Assembly: GCA_050701635.1 (NCBI GenBank)
Contig: JBOGDF010000001.1
Location: 1 to 63,256 of the forward strand
From: WHSM01 sp050701635
Lineage (GTDB): Bacteria > Actinomycetota > Actinomycetes > Mycobacteriales > Micromonosporaceae
Direction of reading: 5' to 3'
DNA: 63,256 bases
The number at the start of each line of letters is the position of its first letter. Position 1 is the first letter of the stretch. Of the stretch, positions 1-9,037 are shown in pieces. The notes under the pieces are model-generated. The model was given only the letters and a program-made list of their open reading frames with translations, was not told the DNA's origin and did no database searches. The position numbers were made by a program, and so were the translations under genes.

Positions 1-71
1 TCCAGGTGGTGCGTCGCAAGGCGGAGGAGGAGCCAATACCGGTGTTGTATTGGCGACGACGACAACGCCGC
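1..71. repeat. Fragment of a MITE-like inverted-repeat element, cut by the window edge
   Basis: Three blocks recur in the same order and near-identical spacing in the element at 22482-22648: GCAAGGCGGAG (16-26), AATACCGGTGTTGTATT (35-51) and CAACGCCGC (63-71). The middle block forms a small hairpin with GCCAATAC/GTATTGGC arms. The left part lies outside the window. The right boundary is unclear and could reach about 130. There is no coding capacity. It lies directly upstream of the alcohol dehydrogenase gene and may carry its leader. Confidence 0.6.
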
Positions 72-190
72 GAGGCGCCGGCTGGGCGCCGGAATTCGCA
101 AGCGAATCTCTGGCGCAGGGCACTAGCCGCCGGCCACACCCGGCGCCGGCCAGCCGACCGTGTCCGGCCCCGCGCCGATATCGTCAAGGG

Positions 191-1267
191 GTGCGGGCAT
201 GGGTGATCGAGGCCCCCGGACCTTTCGGCGCCGGGTCGCTCGGGCTGGTCGAGAAGCCTCAGCCGGTACCCGGTCCCGGTGAGCTGCTGGTACGGGTACG
301 CGCCTGCGGCGTGTGCCGTACCGACCGGCACCTGGCCGAGGGCGACCTGCCGCCACACCGGCTCGCCACCGTGCCTGGCCACGAGGTCGTCGGCGAGGTG
401 GTCGGCCGCGGCCCCGACGTTGTGGGTGGCGCTGGCGGCGCTGGCGCCGGCTCTGCGGCTGGCGTTGGGGCCGGTGGCGCCGGTGGCGGGCCGGGGCGGA
501 TCCCGGACGGGGCGCTGGTGGGGATCGCGTGGCTGCGCGGCACCTGCGGGAGCTGCCGGTACTGCGCGCGGGGCGCCGAGAACCTGTGCCCGGAGTCGGC
601 GTACACGGGGTGGGACGCCGACGGCGGGTACGCGGAGTACGCCGTGGTGCCGGCGGCGTACGCGTACCGGCTGCCGCCCGATCGGGATCCGGTGGAGCTG
701 GCGCCGCTGCTGTGCGCCGGGATCATCGGCTACCGGGCGCTGCGGCGTACCGGGGTGCGGCCCGGGGACCGGCTCGGGATCTGGGGCTTCGGCGCGTCGG
801 CGCACATCGCCGCCCAGCTCGCGCTGGCGTCCGGGGCGGAGGTGCACGTGTTCACCCGCTCCGCCACGGCCCAGAAGCTCGCGTTGCGGCTCGGCGCCCA
901 CTCGGCACAGGGGGTGTACGGCGACAGCCCGGTGCCGTTGGACGCCGCGGTGATGTTCGCCCCGGTGGGCGAGCTGGTGCCGGTGGCACTGTCCACACTG
1001 GACCGGGGCGGCGTGCTGGCGATCGCGGGGATCCATCTGTCCGACGTACCCCCGCTGAATTACGAACGTCATCTGTTCTACGAGCGCGAGGTACGCAGCG
1101 TCACCGCCAACACCCGCGCCGACGGCGCGGAATTCCTCGCGCTGGCGGCGGCGGTACGCCCGCGGCTGTCCATCGCGCGCTACCCGTTCGAGCGGGCGGA
1201 CCGGGCGCTGGCCGACCTGGCGGCCGACCGGATCACCGGGGTCGCCGTGCTCGAGGTCGCGCCGTAG
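191..1267 (+). CDS. Zinc-dependent alcohol dehydrogenase (MDR family)
   Basis: Predicted cytosolic zinc- and NAD(P)-dependent alcohol dehydrogenase of the medium-chain superfamily. From the GTG at 191 the protein has about 358 residues and opens VRAWVIEAPGPF, as relatives do. The GroES-like half carries the catalytic Cys in ACGVCRTD and the PGHEVVGEV zinc/core motif. A structural zinc loop follows with CGSCRYC...NLC. The Rossmann half contains a GxGxxxH-like stretch (GIWGFGASAHIA). A Gly/Ala-rich insertion sits between the PGHE motif and the structural zinc loop, encoded by repetitive GGC/GCG DNA at about 425-500. An open frame extends upstream to 50, but it runs through the repeat element, so the GTG start is preferred. 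The substrate is unknown. Confidence 0.8.
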   Translation: MRAWVIEAPGPFGAGSLGLVEKPQPVPGPGELLVRVRACGVCRTDRHLAEGDLPPHRLATVPGHEVVGEVVGRGPDVVGGAGGAGAGSAAGVGAGGAGGGPGRIPDGALVGIAWLRGTCGSCRYCARGAENLCPESAYTGWDADGGYAEYAVVPAAYAYRLPPDRDPVELAPLLCAGIIGYRALRRTGVRPGDRLGIWGFGASAHIAAQLALASGAEVHVFTRSATAQKLALRLGAHSAQGVYGDSPVPLDAAVMFAPVGELVPVALSTLDRGGVLAIAGIHLSDVPPLNYERHLFYEREVRSVTANTRADGAEFLALAAAVRPRLSIARYPFERADRALADLAADRITGVAVLEVAP

Positions 1268-1278
1268 CTGGTCACCGT

Positions 1279-1358
1279 GGAAGCGGAGATCGCCGTCCCG
1301 GGAACGAATCAGCTGCTCACGCAGCCGTTCTGTTCCCGAGACGGCGATCTTGCCTTCC
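1279..1358. repeat. Dispersed inverted repeat (copy 1) in a convergent intergenic gap
   Basis: Arms GATCGCCGTCCCGGGAAC (1288-1305) and GTTCCCGAGACGGCGATC (1332-1349) are reverse complements with one mismatch, and pairing continues weakly outward to 1279/1358. Related arms occur at 24374-24438 and 30568-30633. It lies between two convergent genes, so it could also work as a bidirectional terminator, though no U tract follows. Confidence 0.65.
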
Positions 1359-1373
1359 AGTGAGCAACGGCGG

Positions 1374-2240
1374 TTAGTGGGTGGCGCCGGCCATCTGCTG
1401 CAGGCGGCGTACCCGCTCGGTCATCGGCGGGTGGGTGCTGAACAGCGACGCCAGGCCGCCGGCGCGCAGCGGGTTGGCGATCATCAGGTGCGCCGAGGAG
1501 GCGAGGTTGCCCTCCGCCGGCAGCGGACGCGCCCGGGCGCCCGCGTCGATCTTGCGGAGCGCGCTGGCGAGCGCCAGCGGGTCCCGCGACAGTGCGGCGC
1601 CGTCGGCGTCGGCCTGGTACTCCCGGCTGCGGCTGATCGCGAGCTGGATGATGCTCGCCGCCAGCGGCCCGAGGAACAGCATCAGCAGGAACCCGAGCGG
1701 CCCCGGACCGTCCTCGTCATCGCCGCCGATTGGGATGAACCACGCCAAGTACGCCAGCATCGTGATCATTCCGGACAGCGCCGCCGCCACCGACGAGATC
1801 AGGATGTCGCGGTTGTAGACGTGCGACAGCTCGTGGCCGAGCACGGCGCGTAGCTCCCGCCAGTCCAGGATGTCGAGGATGCCCTCGGTGACGCATACCG
1901 CCGCGTGGGCGGGGTTGCGCCCGGTAGCGAACGCGTTCGGCTGGCTGGTCGGGCTGACGTACAGCCGGGGCATGGGTTGGTTGGCCGCGCTGGCCAGCTC
2001 GCTCACCATGCGGTAGAGCTCGGGCGCCTGTTGCGGCGTCACCGGGCGCGCCCCCATCGCCCGCAGCGCGATCTTGTCCGACCAGAAGTACGCCCCGGCG
2101 TTTATCGCCAACGACAGCACCGCCGCGATCAGCACGCCGGTGCCGCCGCCGAGCAGGTAGCCGGCGCCGATAATCAGCGAGGTCAGCAGCCCGAGGAGCA
2201 GGGCCGTTTTCAGTCCGTTGTAGTGCCGGTGCACGCTCAT
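1374..2240 (-). CDS. htpX: M48-family membrane zinc metalloprotease HtpX
   Basis: HtpX is a membrane-bound zinc endopeptidase for quality control of misfolded membrane proteins. The 288-residue protein has two N-terminal membrane segments (about 13-53). It carries HELSH at 136-140 (zinc ligands and catalytic Glu) and a third ligand, Glu207, in SREYQADADG. Further hydrophobic segments follow the active site. The ATG at 2240 has a GGGAG ribosome site. A longer open frame upstream is only the antisense of nuoN2. It lies about 160 bp downstream of nuoN2 on the same strand; I recall the same neighbourhood in Streptomyces. Confidence 0.92.
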   Translation of the reverse strand: MSVHRHYNGLKTALLLGLLTSLIIGAGYLLGGGTGVLIAAVLSLAINAGAYFWSDKIALRAMGARPVTPQQAPELYRMVSELASAANQPMPRLYVSPTSQPNAFATGRNPAHAAVCVTEGILDILDWRELRAVLGHELSHVYNRDILISSVAAALSGMITMLAYLAWFIPIGGDDEDGPGPLGFLLMLFLGPLAASIIQLAISRSREYQADADGAALSRDPLALASALRKIDAGARARPLPAEGNLASSAHLMIANPLRAGGLASLFSTHPPMTERVRRLQQMAGATH

Positions 2241-2401
2241 CACTCCCGTCACATGCGTACCCAACACTGGTTTCAACAACCCCCCGCACGTCCCGCTTCC
2301 TGCCATTCGCTGTGAGTTACCTGGGTACGCCGCCCGCCGCCATCCTGGCGGGCTGCCGGACGTGTGTGGGGTTTCTCGCGGGGCTGGGCGGCGCCGCGCG
2401 G

Positions 2402-3991
2402 TCAGAAGGCGGTGGCGGCCTGGGCGGCGTCGAGCACGAGCTGCGGCGCGAAGCCGACGATCACGGCGAGCAGCGTGACCGCAGCGACCCCCACCAGCAC
2501 CGGCCAGGCGGTGGCCGGTACCGGCCCTACGACAGCCGCGGCGTCGGCGCCTCCGGTGGCGTCCGCAGCGGCGGCGGGCTCGGGGTCGAGGTAGAGCTGG
2601 GCGCCGACGCGTACGTAGTACGCCAGGCCGACCACGGCGTTGAGCGCGACCACCACGGCGAGCCAGCCGGCGCTGGTCTCCAGCAGCGCGCGTACCACCG
2701 TGACCTTGGCGAACAGCCCGGCCAGCCCGGGCGGCAGGCCAGCCAGCCCGGTGAGCGCCAGCGCGAGCGCGGCGGTCAGCCACGGCGCCCGCCCGGCCAT
2801 CCCGCGGTACTCCTCGATCGGCCCACCATCGGCCGCGCCGCGCATCCCGATCAGCGCCCCGAACGCGCCGAGCTCGATCAGTACGTAGAACACGGCGTAC
2901 CCGATGGTCGCGGCGACCGCGGTCGCCACCGCGTCGGCCGACCGTCCGGAGGCGAGCGCGAACGCGCCGAGCGGGGCCAGGATGTAGCCGGCCTGGGCGA
3001 CCGACGACCAGGCGAGCAGCCTTACCATCCGGGTCTGCCGCAGCGCGACGAGGTTGCCGACGGTCATGGTGAGCACCGCCAGCGCCGCGAGCGCGGGACC
3101 GACGACGTCGAGCCAGGGCTTGAGGGCGCCGACCACGACGTACAGCAGGGCGATCACGCCGCCCAGCTTCGAGGCGGTCGACAGGTAAGCGGCGATCGGG
3201 AGCGGCGCACCGTCGTACGTCCCGGGGGCCCAGGCGTGGAACGGCACCGCCGCCACCTTGAACGCCAGCCCGACCAGCACCAGCACCGCCGCGGCGGCGG
3301 CCAGCGGGATCTCGCGCAGCTGCCCCTGGCCGGCCAGCGCGCGCGCCAGCCCGTCGAGGTGTACGGCGCCGGTGAGCGCGTACAGCAGGGCGGCTCCCAT
3401 CAGGGTGACCGCGGTGGAGACCACGGAGACGACGAAGAAGTTCACCGCGCCGAGCACGCTGGCGAGTACGCCACGGCGCAGCCCGACCAGCACGTACAGC
3501 GGGAGGGTCAGGGTCTCCAGCGCCACGATCAGGGTGATCAGGTCGCGGGAGTAGCCGAGCACCACGCCGCCGGTGAGCGAGGCGAGCAGCAGGAACGCGT
3601 ACTCCCCCGCCGGCGGCCCGCCCGGCGCCCGCAGCGTCGGCACCGAGAACGCCAGCACCCCCAGGGTCAGTACGCAGAACAGCACCGCGACCACCGCGCC
3701 GGGCCGGTCCGCCACGTACGAGCACCCGGCACCGTCGGCGACGCAGAACGTACGCCGCACCGGGCCGAGCCCGACGGCGACCGCCGCCACCCCGGTGGCC
3801 ACCACACCCAGCGCCGCCGTCGCCAGCACCGCCGACCGGCGCGCCGCCGACCCCGGCGCCAGCACCAGATCCACCAGGAACACCAGCAACGCCGTCGCCG
3901 CCGCCAGGTACGCCGGCAGCAGCGCCACATGGTCGATCGAAGCCAGCCGCGTCACGGGAGCGGCGACATCCAGAGCGAGGGCCGGGATCAT
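2402..3991 (-). CDS. nuoN2: Second complex I membrane subunit NuoN2
   Basis: Antiporter-like proton-pumping subunit of the second, NADH-module-less complex I. It has 529 residues and about 14 hydrophobic helices. The family Glu in TM5 sits in LIVALETLTLPLY, and the Lys of TM7/8 regions is visible in FKVAAVPFHAW and STASKLGG. The start ATG at 3991 overlaps the nuoM2 stop by four bases (ATGA), so the two are translationally coupled. It is the last gene of the J2-K2-L2-M2-N2 block; htpX follows after a 161-bp gap in which I see no gene. Confidence 0.9.
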   Translation of the reverse strand: MIPALALDVAAPVTRLASIDHVALLPAYLAAATALLVFLVDLVLAPGSAARRSAVLATAALGVVATGVAAVAVGLGPVRRTFCVADGAGCSYVADRPGAVVAVLFCVLTLGVLAFSVPTLRAPGGPPAGEYAFLLLASLTGGVVLGYSRDLITLIVALETLTLPLYVLVGLRRGVLASVLGAVNFFVVSVVSTAVTLMGAALLYALTGAVHLDGLARALAGQGQLREIPLAAAAAVLVLVGLAFKVAAVPFHAWAPGTYDGAPLPIAAYLSTASKLGGVIALLYVVVGALKPWLDVVGPALAALAVLTMTVGNLVALRQTRMVRLLAWSSVAQAGYILAPLGAFALASGRSADAVATAVAATIGYAVFYVLIELGAFGALIGMRGAADGGPIEEYRGMAGRAPWLTAALALALTGLAGLPPGLAGLFAKVTVVRALLETSAGWLAVVVALNAVVGLAYYVRVGAQLYLDPEPAAAADATGGADAAAVVGPVPATAWPVLVGVAAVTLLAVIVGFAPQLVLDAAQAATAF

Positions 3992-5499
3992 CGGACCACC
4001 ACCTGCATCAGGGCGTCGACCGGGCCGGCGCTCAGCCACAGCACCAGGCCGGGGATCAGCCCGATCGCCAGCGCCAGCACCACCAGCGGACCCCACGCCA
4101 CCAGCTCACCGGCGGCCACTGGGCCGCATTCGGCGGTTTCGACCGCCGGCGACGCCGACCCATGGGTCACCCGCCGCAGCAGCCGCAGGAAGTACGCCGC
4201 GGTCACCGCGCCACCCACCGCGGCCAGTACGCCGAGCGTCAGCCACAGGCCACCGCCGTGCGCGATGGCGGCGTACACCGCGAAGGCTTCTCCCCAGAAG
4301 CCGGCGAGGCCGGGCAGCCCGAGCGAGGCGATCGCGGCGAAGCCGAGAATGCCGGCGAGCAGCGGCATCCGCTCCCGCAGCCCACCCAACTCGGTGAGGT
4401 CACCGGTCCCGAAGCGATCCTTGATCGCGCCGGCCAGGAAGAACAGCAGGCCGGTGATCACGCCGTGCGCGATATTGCCGATCAGCGCGGCCTGGAAGCC
4501 GGTGGCGGTCAGCGTCGCGATGCCGAGCAGCACGAACCCCATGTGGCCCACCGACGAGTACGCGATCAGCCGCTTCAGCTCGGTCTGCGCCAGGCACACC
4601 AGCGACCCGATCAGGATCGCGGCGACGGCGAGGATGCCCAGCACCGGCGCCAGCGCCTGCGCCCCTTCCGGCACCACCGCGACCACCCGGATCAGGCCGT
4701 ACGTGCCCATCTTCAGCAGTACGCCGGCCAGGATCACCGAGCCGACGGTGGGCGCCTCGGTATGCGCGTCCGGCAGCCAGGTGTGCAGTGGCCACAGTGG
4801 ACTCTTCACCGCGAACGCCAGCGCCAGCAGCACGAACGCCGCGATCTGTACGCCGCGCCCGATCCCCGCGCCACCCGCCCCGGAGAGCTCCACCAGGTCG
4901 GCGGTGCCGGCGGCAGCCACCACCGTGAACACGCCGACCAGCAGCAGCACCGACCCGAACAGCGTGTACAGCACGAACTTGCGCGCCGCCGCCTGCCGGC
5001 CCGGGCCGCCCCACACCGCGATCACGGCGTACATCGGGAGCAGGACGATCTCGAAGAACACGAAGAAGAGCACCAGATCCAGCGCCAGGAACACCCCGAC
5101 GATCCCGACCTCGATGATCAGCAGCAGGGCGACCAGATTCTTGCCGCCGCCGCAGTGCGGCTCGTACCAGAGGGTGTAGAGGCAGCACAGCAGCGTGAGC
5201 AGGGTGGTGAGCGCGACCAGCGGCCAGGAGATGCCGTCGACCCCGAGGTGGAAGCCCAGATCCAGCCCCGGCACCCACTCCAGGTCCAGCTCCACCCACG
5301 GCCGGATCACTGATTTCGGGGTGTACGAGAACCAAGGCCCGCTCCGCGCCACGAGCAGCCCGAGGCTGGCGAGGAACGCCAGGCCGGACACCGCCACGCC
5401 GGTCAGCTTCGCCGCCTGGTGCAGGCGCCACGGCAACGCCGCCGCGACCACGGCACCGAGCGCCGGCAACACCAGTACGGCGAGCAGCAGCCAGCTCAT
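3988..5499 (-). CDS. nuoM2: Second complex I membrane subunit NuoM2
   Basis: Antiporter-like proton-channel subunit of about 503 residues. Diagnostic segments are FFVFFEIVLLPMY (TM5 Glu), HTWLPDAHTEAPT (the NuoM/Mrp signature) and HGVITGLLFFLAG (TM12). The chosen ATG at 5499 overlaps the nuoL2 stop (ATGA), the arrangement used throughout this block. A GTG six bases upstream (5505) is possible and would add two residues. Confidence 0.9.
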   Translation of the reverse strand: MSWLLLAVLVLPALGAVVAAALPWRLHQAAKLTGVAVSGLAFLASLGLLVARSGPWFSYTPKSVIRPWVELDLEWVPGLDLGFHLGVDGISWPLVALTTLLTLLCCLYTLWYEPHCGGGKNLVALLLIIEVGIVGVFLALDLVLFFVFFEIVLLPMYAVIAVWGGPGRQAAARKFVLYTLFGSVLLLVGVFTVVAAAGTADLVELSGAGGAGIGRGVQIAAFVLLALAFAVKSPLWPLHTWLPDAHTEAPTVGSVILAGVLLKMGTYGLIRVVAVVPEGAQALAPVLGILAVAAILIGSLVCLAQTELKRLIAYSSVGHMGFVLLGIATLTATGFQAALIGNIAHGVITGLLFFLAGAIKDRFGTGDLTELGGLRERMPLLAGILGFAAIASLGLPGLAGFWGEAFAVYAAIAHGGGLWLTLGVLAAVGGAVTAAYFLRLLRRVTHGSASPAVETAECGPVAAGELVAWGPLVVLALAIGLIPGLVLWLSAGPVDALMQVVVR

Positions 5500-7391
5500 G
5501 CCCACACCCCCAGTACGGCCGCGACGCCGATCAGCAACGCGCCACCGAGCACCGCGACGGCGTACCCGGGGAGGCCGCGCCGGTGGGCGGCGGTGAGCAG
5601 CTGGCCGAGCCCGAGCGCGCCGGTGCCGGTGCCCTCCACGGCGCCGTCCACCAGCTGCTCGTCGCCCCGCCGGACCAGCCGGGCGACCGCGCGGACCGGG
5701 CGTACCACCAGGAAGTCCTGCACGTCGTCGAAGAAGAACGCGCGCGCGAACACCGGGCGCGTCGGGCCCAGCATCCAGGCCGGGTCGGCGGCGGTGTCAC
5801 GCCGCCACGCCCACCAGGCGCCCGCGCCGCCGAGACCGGTCAGCAGCAGCACCAGCAGCGTCAGCGGCAGGTCGAACTGGGGCAGCCGGGCCAGCCATGA
5901 TCCGCCCGCCGGCCACGCCCCGACCACCAGCCCGAGCAGCACGGACGGTACGGCGAGCACCAGCAGCGGCCAGCGCATCAGCGGCGGCGGGTCGTGCGGT
6001 GTGAACTCGGCCCGGCGGGCGCCGAAGAACGTACGCAGCCACAGCCGGGTGGCGTACCACCCGGTGACCAGTACGGTGGCCAGCCCGCTGAGCAGCACCA
6101 CCCAACCGACCCAGGTGGGCGGGCCGGGCGCGATCGCGCCGAACCAGCCGCCGCTGCCGGGCAGCCCGCTCTCGGAGGTGACCCGGGGATGCGTCGCCTC
6201 CCACGCCGCCCCGAGCACGCTCTCCTTGCTCCAGAAGCCGGCGAACGGCGGCAGCCCGGCCAGCGCCGCCAACCCGGCGGTCATGGTCCAGAAGGTGATC
6301 GGGCCGGCCCGCCAGGACCCGCCCATCCGGGACATCAGGTTGGAGCCGACCGCGTGGATCACCGCGCCGGCGCCGAGGAACAGCAGCGCCTTGAACGCCG
6401 CGTGGGTCAGCAGGTGGTACGTCGAGGACGCCAGCGACCCGACGGCAAGCGCCGCCGCCATGTAGCCGATCTGGCTCACCGTGGACCACGCCAGTACGCG
6501 TTTGATGTCGTCCTGCGCGGTCGCCGCGAGCGCGCCGAGCAGCATCGTGATCGCCGCCGACACCGCCAGCGCGCTCAACGCCACCGGCGCGTACAGGTAG
6601 ATCGGCAGCAGGCGGCCGACCACGTACACCCCGGCGGCGACCATGGTGGCGGCGTGGATCAGAGCGGAGATCGGGGTGGGGCCGGCCATCGCGTCCGGCA
6701 GCCAGGTGTGCAGCGGGAACTGCGCGCTCTTGCCCACCACGCCGGCCAGCAGCAGCAACCCGGCCGCGGTCAGCGTGCCGGTGCCCATCCCAGGCACCGC
6801 CTCGAGCACAGCGCCGATCTCGAAGCTGCCCGCCGCCAGCCCGAGCAGCACCACGCCCAGCCAGAAGCCGACGTCGCCGACTCGGGTCACCAGGAACGCC
6901 TTCACCGCCGCGCCCGGCGCCTCGGGCAGCCGCCGGTCATGGCCGATCAGCAGGTACGAGCAGATGCCCATGACCTCCCAGCCGACCAGCAGCTGGACCA
7001 GATCACTCGCGACCACCACGTTGAGCATCGCGGCGGTGAACAGGGAGACCTGGGCGGCGTACGGGACGTACCGCTCGTCGTCGTGCAGGTACGCCACCGA
7101 GTAGAGCTGTACGGCCGTCGCGACCACCCCGACGGCGACCGCGACCAGGACTGCGATCGCGTCGACCCGTACCCCCGCCGTCACCGCGATCTCGCCGAAG
7201 CGCACCACCGTGAGCGACGACTCCAGCGGGCCCGACAGCCCGAACGCGAGCAGCACCGCGGCGAGCAGCGCCACCCCGCACGACCCGGCGCCCAGCACCG
7301 CTGCCGCCAACCGGGACCGCAGCGGCAGCACCAGCCCCGCCAGCGCAGCCACGAACGGTACGAGCGGCAGCGCCGCCGCCAACCCACTCAC
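5496..7391 (-). CDS. nuoL2: Second complex I membrane subunit NuoL2
   Basis: The largest antiporter-like subunit, 631 residues. It includes the C-terminal lateral-helix region that links the pump modules. Seen: LVGWEVMGICSYLLIGH (TM5 Glu), HTWLPDAMAGPTPISALIHA and HAAFKALLFLGAGAVIH (TM8/TM12 Lys and His). The GTG at 7391 overlaps the nuoK2 stop as GTGA. The open frame extends about 120 codons further upstream, but that part is antisense-like sequence across nuoK2 and is excluded. Confidence 0.9.
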   Translation of the reverse strand: MSGLAAALPLVPFVAALAGLVLPLRSRLAAAVLGAGSCGVALLAAVLLAFGLSGPLESSLTVVRFGEIAVTAGVRVDAIAVLVAVAVGVVATAVQLYSVAYLHDDERYVPYAAQVSLFTAAMLNVVVASDLVQLLVGWEVMGICSYLLIGHDRRLPEAPGAAVKAFLVTRVGDVGFWLGVVLLGLAAGSFEIGAVLEAVPGMGTGTLTAAGLLLLAGVVGKSAQFPLHTWLPDAMAGPTPISALIHAATMVAAGVYVVGRLLPIYLYAPVALSALAVSAAITMLLGALAATAQDDIKRVLAWSTVSQIGYMAAALAVGSLASSTYHLLTHAAFKALLFLGAGAVIHAVGSNLMSRMGGSWRAGPITFWTMTAGLAALAGLPPFAGFWSKESVLGAAWEATHPRVTSESGLPGSGGWFGAIAPGPPTWVGWVVLLSGLATVLVTGWYATRLWLRTFFGARRAEFTPHDPPPLMRWPLLVLAVPSVLLGLVVGAWPAGGSWLARLPQFDLPLTLLVLLLTGLGGAGAWWAWRRDTAADPAWMLGPTRPVFARAFFFDDVQDFLVVRPVRAVARLVRRGDEQLVDGAVEGTGTGALGLGQLLTAAHRRGLPGYAVAVLGGALLIGVAAVLGVWA

Positions 7392-7723
7392 CCGCCCACC
7401 TCCGCGGACTCCGGCAGCACGTTGCCCTCCTCGGCGTCGATGCCGTCGGTGATCACGGTGCGGCGCAGCCGGTAGAGCTGCAGCACGATCGCGAGCCCGA
7501 CCCCGACCTCGGCCGCCGCCAGCACGATCACGAACAGCGTGAAGACCTGGCCGGTGCCGGGTCCGCCGAGCGTGGCGTCGGCGGTGACCAGCACCAGGTT
7601 GACGGCGTTCAGCATCAGCTCGACCGCCATCAGCAGCAGTACGGCGTTGCGGCGTACCAGCACGCCGTACACCCCGATGCCGAACAGCAGCGCCGCCAGA
7701 ACGTAAGGGATCACCGGATGCAT
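7388..7723 (-). CDS. nuoK2: Second complex I membrane subunit NuoK2
   Basis: Small three-helix proton-translocating subunit homologous to MrpC/NDUFS ND4L, 111 residues. The conserved TM2 Glu lies in LLLMAVELMLNAVNLVLV and the TM3 Glu in LAAAEVGVGLAIVLQLYR. Its C-terminal tail is about ten residues longer than that of the 99-residue NuoK of the main operon. Its start overlaps the nuoJ2 stop by an ATGA. Confidence 0.9.
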   Translation of the reverse strand: MHPVIPYVLAALLFGIGVYGVLVRRNAVLLLMAVELMLNAVNLVLVTADATLGGPGTGQVFTLFVIVLAAAEVGVGLAIVLQLYRLRRTVITDGIDAEEGNVLPESAEVGG

Positions 7724-8241
7724 CAGCGGCTCCCGGTCCGGTCACTGGCGCCGACGTCGGGGCGGGAGATCACGATCGCGCCGACCAGCGCGGCGAGCAG
7801 CAGCACCGAGAGCACCTCGAACGGCAGCACCCATTCCCGGAAGATCAACTCGCCGAGCTGCCCAGCCCCACCGGCCCGCGGCAACGGCAGCTCCACCCAC
7901 CGGTACGCGTCGACCAGCAGCGCCGCCAGCCCACCGCCGGCACCCGCCCCGATCAGAACTCCGGGGGTACGCCGCCGGTCCAGATCCCGGCTGCGCCCGA
8001 TCGGCGCCCGGGTCAGCATCACCGCGAACAGCAGCAGCACCACGACAGCGCCCACGTAGAGCAGCACCTGCACCCAGGCGACCAGCTCGGCGCCGAGTAC
8101 CAGGTAGCAGCCGGCCAGTCCGCCCAGCGCCACGACGAGCCACAGCCCGGCGCGTACCAGATGCGCGGTGGTGACCACCAGCAGCGCGGCGCCGAGGGTC
8201 ACGGCGCCGAGCGCGAGCAGCAGAACATCGGCGGTTGTCAC
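7723..8241 (-). CDS. nuoJ2: Second complex I membrane subunit NuoJ2
   Basis: Five-helix membrane subunit, 172 residues, beginning at GTG 8241. The TM3 pi-bulge region is recognisable (VQVLLYVGAVVVLLLFAVML). It is about 80 residues shorter than the main-operon NuoJ because it lacks the long basic C-terminal tail. It is the first gene of the J2-N2 block. The 181 bp upstream (8242-8422) separate it from a divergent dTMP-kinase-like gene and must hold its promoter, since nuoI2 is beyond that opposite-strand gene. Confidence 0.88.
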   Translation of the reverse strand: MTTADVLLLALGAVTLGAALLVVTTAHLVRAGLWLVVALGGLAGCYLVLGAELVAWVQVLLYVGAVVVLLLFAVMLTRAPIGRSRDLDRRRTPGVLIGAGAGGGLAALLVDAYRWVELPLPRAGGAGQLGELIFREWVLPFEVLSVLLLAALVGAIVISRPDVGASDRTGSR

Positions 8242-8422
8242 GTCGCCGCGCCTTCCCGATGCCTCCGCGGCCGATCATCCATGGCCGCCATCCTGCCGTG
8301 TACGCCGCCGCGATGCGACAACCACCCCAGGACGTGTCCGCCCGTCGGTCACCTTTCCCGCGTCGACCGTCCACGATGGCGGGGCTCCCCGGCGTGGCGC
8401 GATCCGGATAGTGTTGCCGGTG

Positions 8423-9034
8423 ATGCCGCGCTCCGAGATCATCACCCTGGTCGGCGTCGACGGGGCCGGGAAGAGCACGCAGGCACGGCTGCTCGCTGGT
8501 TGGCTCCGCGATCAGGGGGTACGTGCGGCGTACTTCGAAAATCCCGGTGGCCGCCCGGTGCTGACCCGCCTGGCGAAGCGGCTCGGGCGTGCCGACGCGG
8601 TGGCGTTGCTCGGACCGCGAGGGTTCCTGATCGTCGAAGCCACCGTACGGTGGGTGATGTTGTTCCGCGCGCTGCTGTGGTCGCGGCTGTCCCGCCAGGT
8701 CGCGGTGATGGACCGGTACACGTACTGCCAGTACGCGATGACGCGAGCCCGCGGCGTCGCCGGCGAGTCACTGGTCCGCAAGCTGTACGCCGGCTTCCCG
8801 CTCCCCGACCGGCGGTTTTTCCTCGACGTACCGCCGGAGTTGGCCCAGCAGCGGGTCACCGCCCGCGGCAAGGACCACGAGGAGCTGAGCTACCTGCGGG
8901 CGCTGCAGGCGGCGTACCACACCCTGCCGGAGTACGCGGACTTCACCGTGGTCGACGGGTCCGGCTCCACGGAAGCGGTCGCCGCCGAGCTGCACCGGCT
9001 GCTGGAGCCGGAACGCCGGGCCGACGCCGCGTAA
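8423..9034 (+). CDS. dTMP-kinase-like P-loop protein
   Basis: Thymidylate-kinase-family nucleotide kinase, 203 residues. The P-loop GVDGAGKS is at residues 11-18 and the DRY motif at 97-99. A LID-like basic stretch appears near RVTARGKDHEELSY, and the C-terminal part resembles the Tmk fold. An alternative GTG lies three bases upstream. It is inserted on the opposite strand between nuoI2 and nuoJ2 and ends three bases from the nuoI2 stop (convergent). The real substrate may be dTMP or another nucleoside monophosphate; such stand-alone homologues are often not the housekeeping Tmk. Confidence 0.75.
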   Translation: MPRSEIITLVGVDGAGKSTQARLLAGWLRDQGVRAAYFENPGGRPVLTRLAKRLGRADAVALLGPRGFLIVEATVRWVMLFRALLWSRLSRQVAVMDRYTYCQYAMTRARGVAGESLVRKLYAGFPLPDRRFFLDVPPELAQQRVTARGKDHEELSYLRALQAAYHTLPEYADFTVVDGSGSTEAVAAELHRLLEPERRADAA

Positions 9035-9037
9035 CCG

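Noticed and set aside
1374..3725. 783-codon open frame covering htpX and beyond
   Set aside because: Only the last 288 codons are HtpX-like; the rest is Arg/Gly-rich antisense sequence across nuoN2, and the ATG at 2240 has a ribosome site.
2312..5179. Plus-strand open frame of 955 codons opposite nuoN2/nuoM2
   Set aside because: Biased composition from reading high-GC codons on the opposite strand; the minus strand encodes clear NuoN and NuoM.
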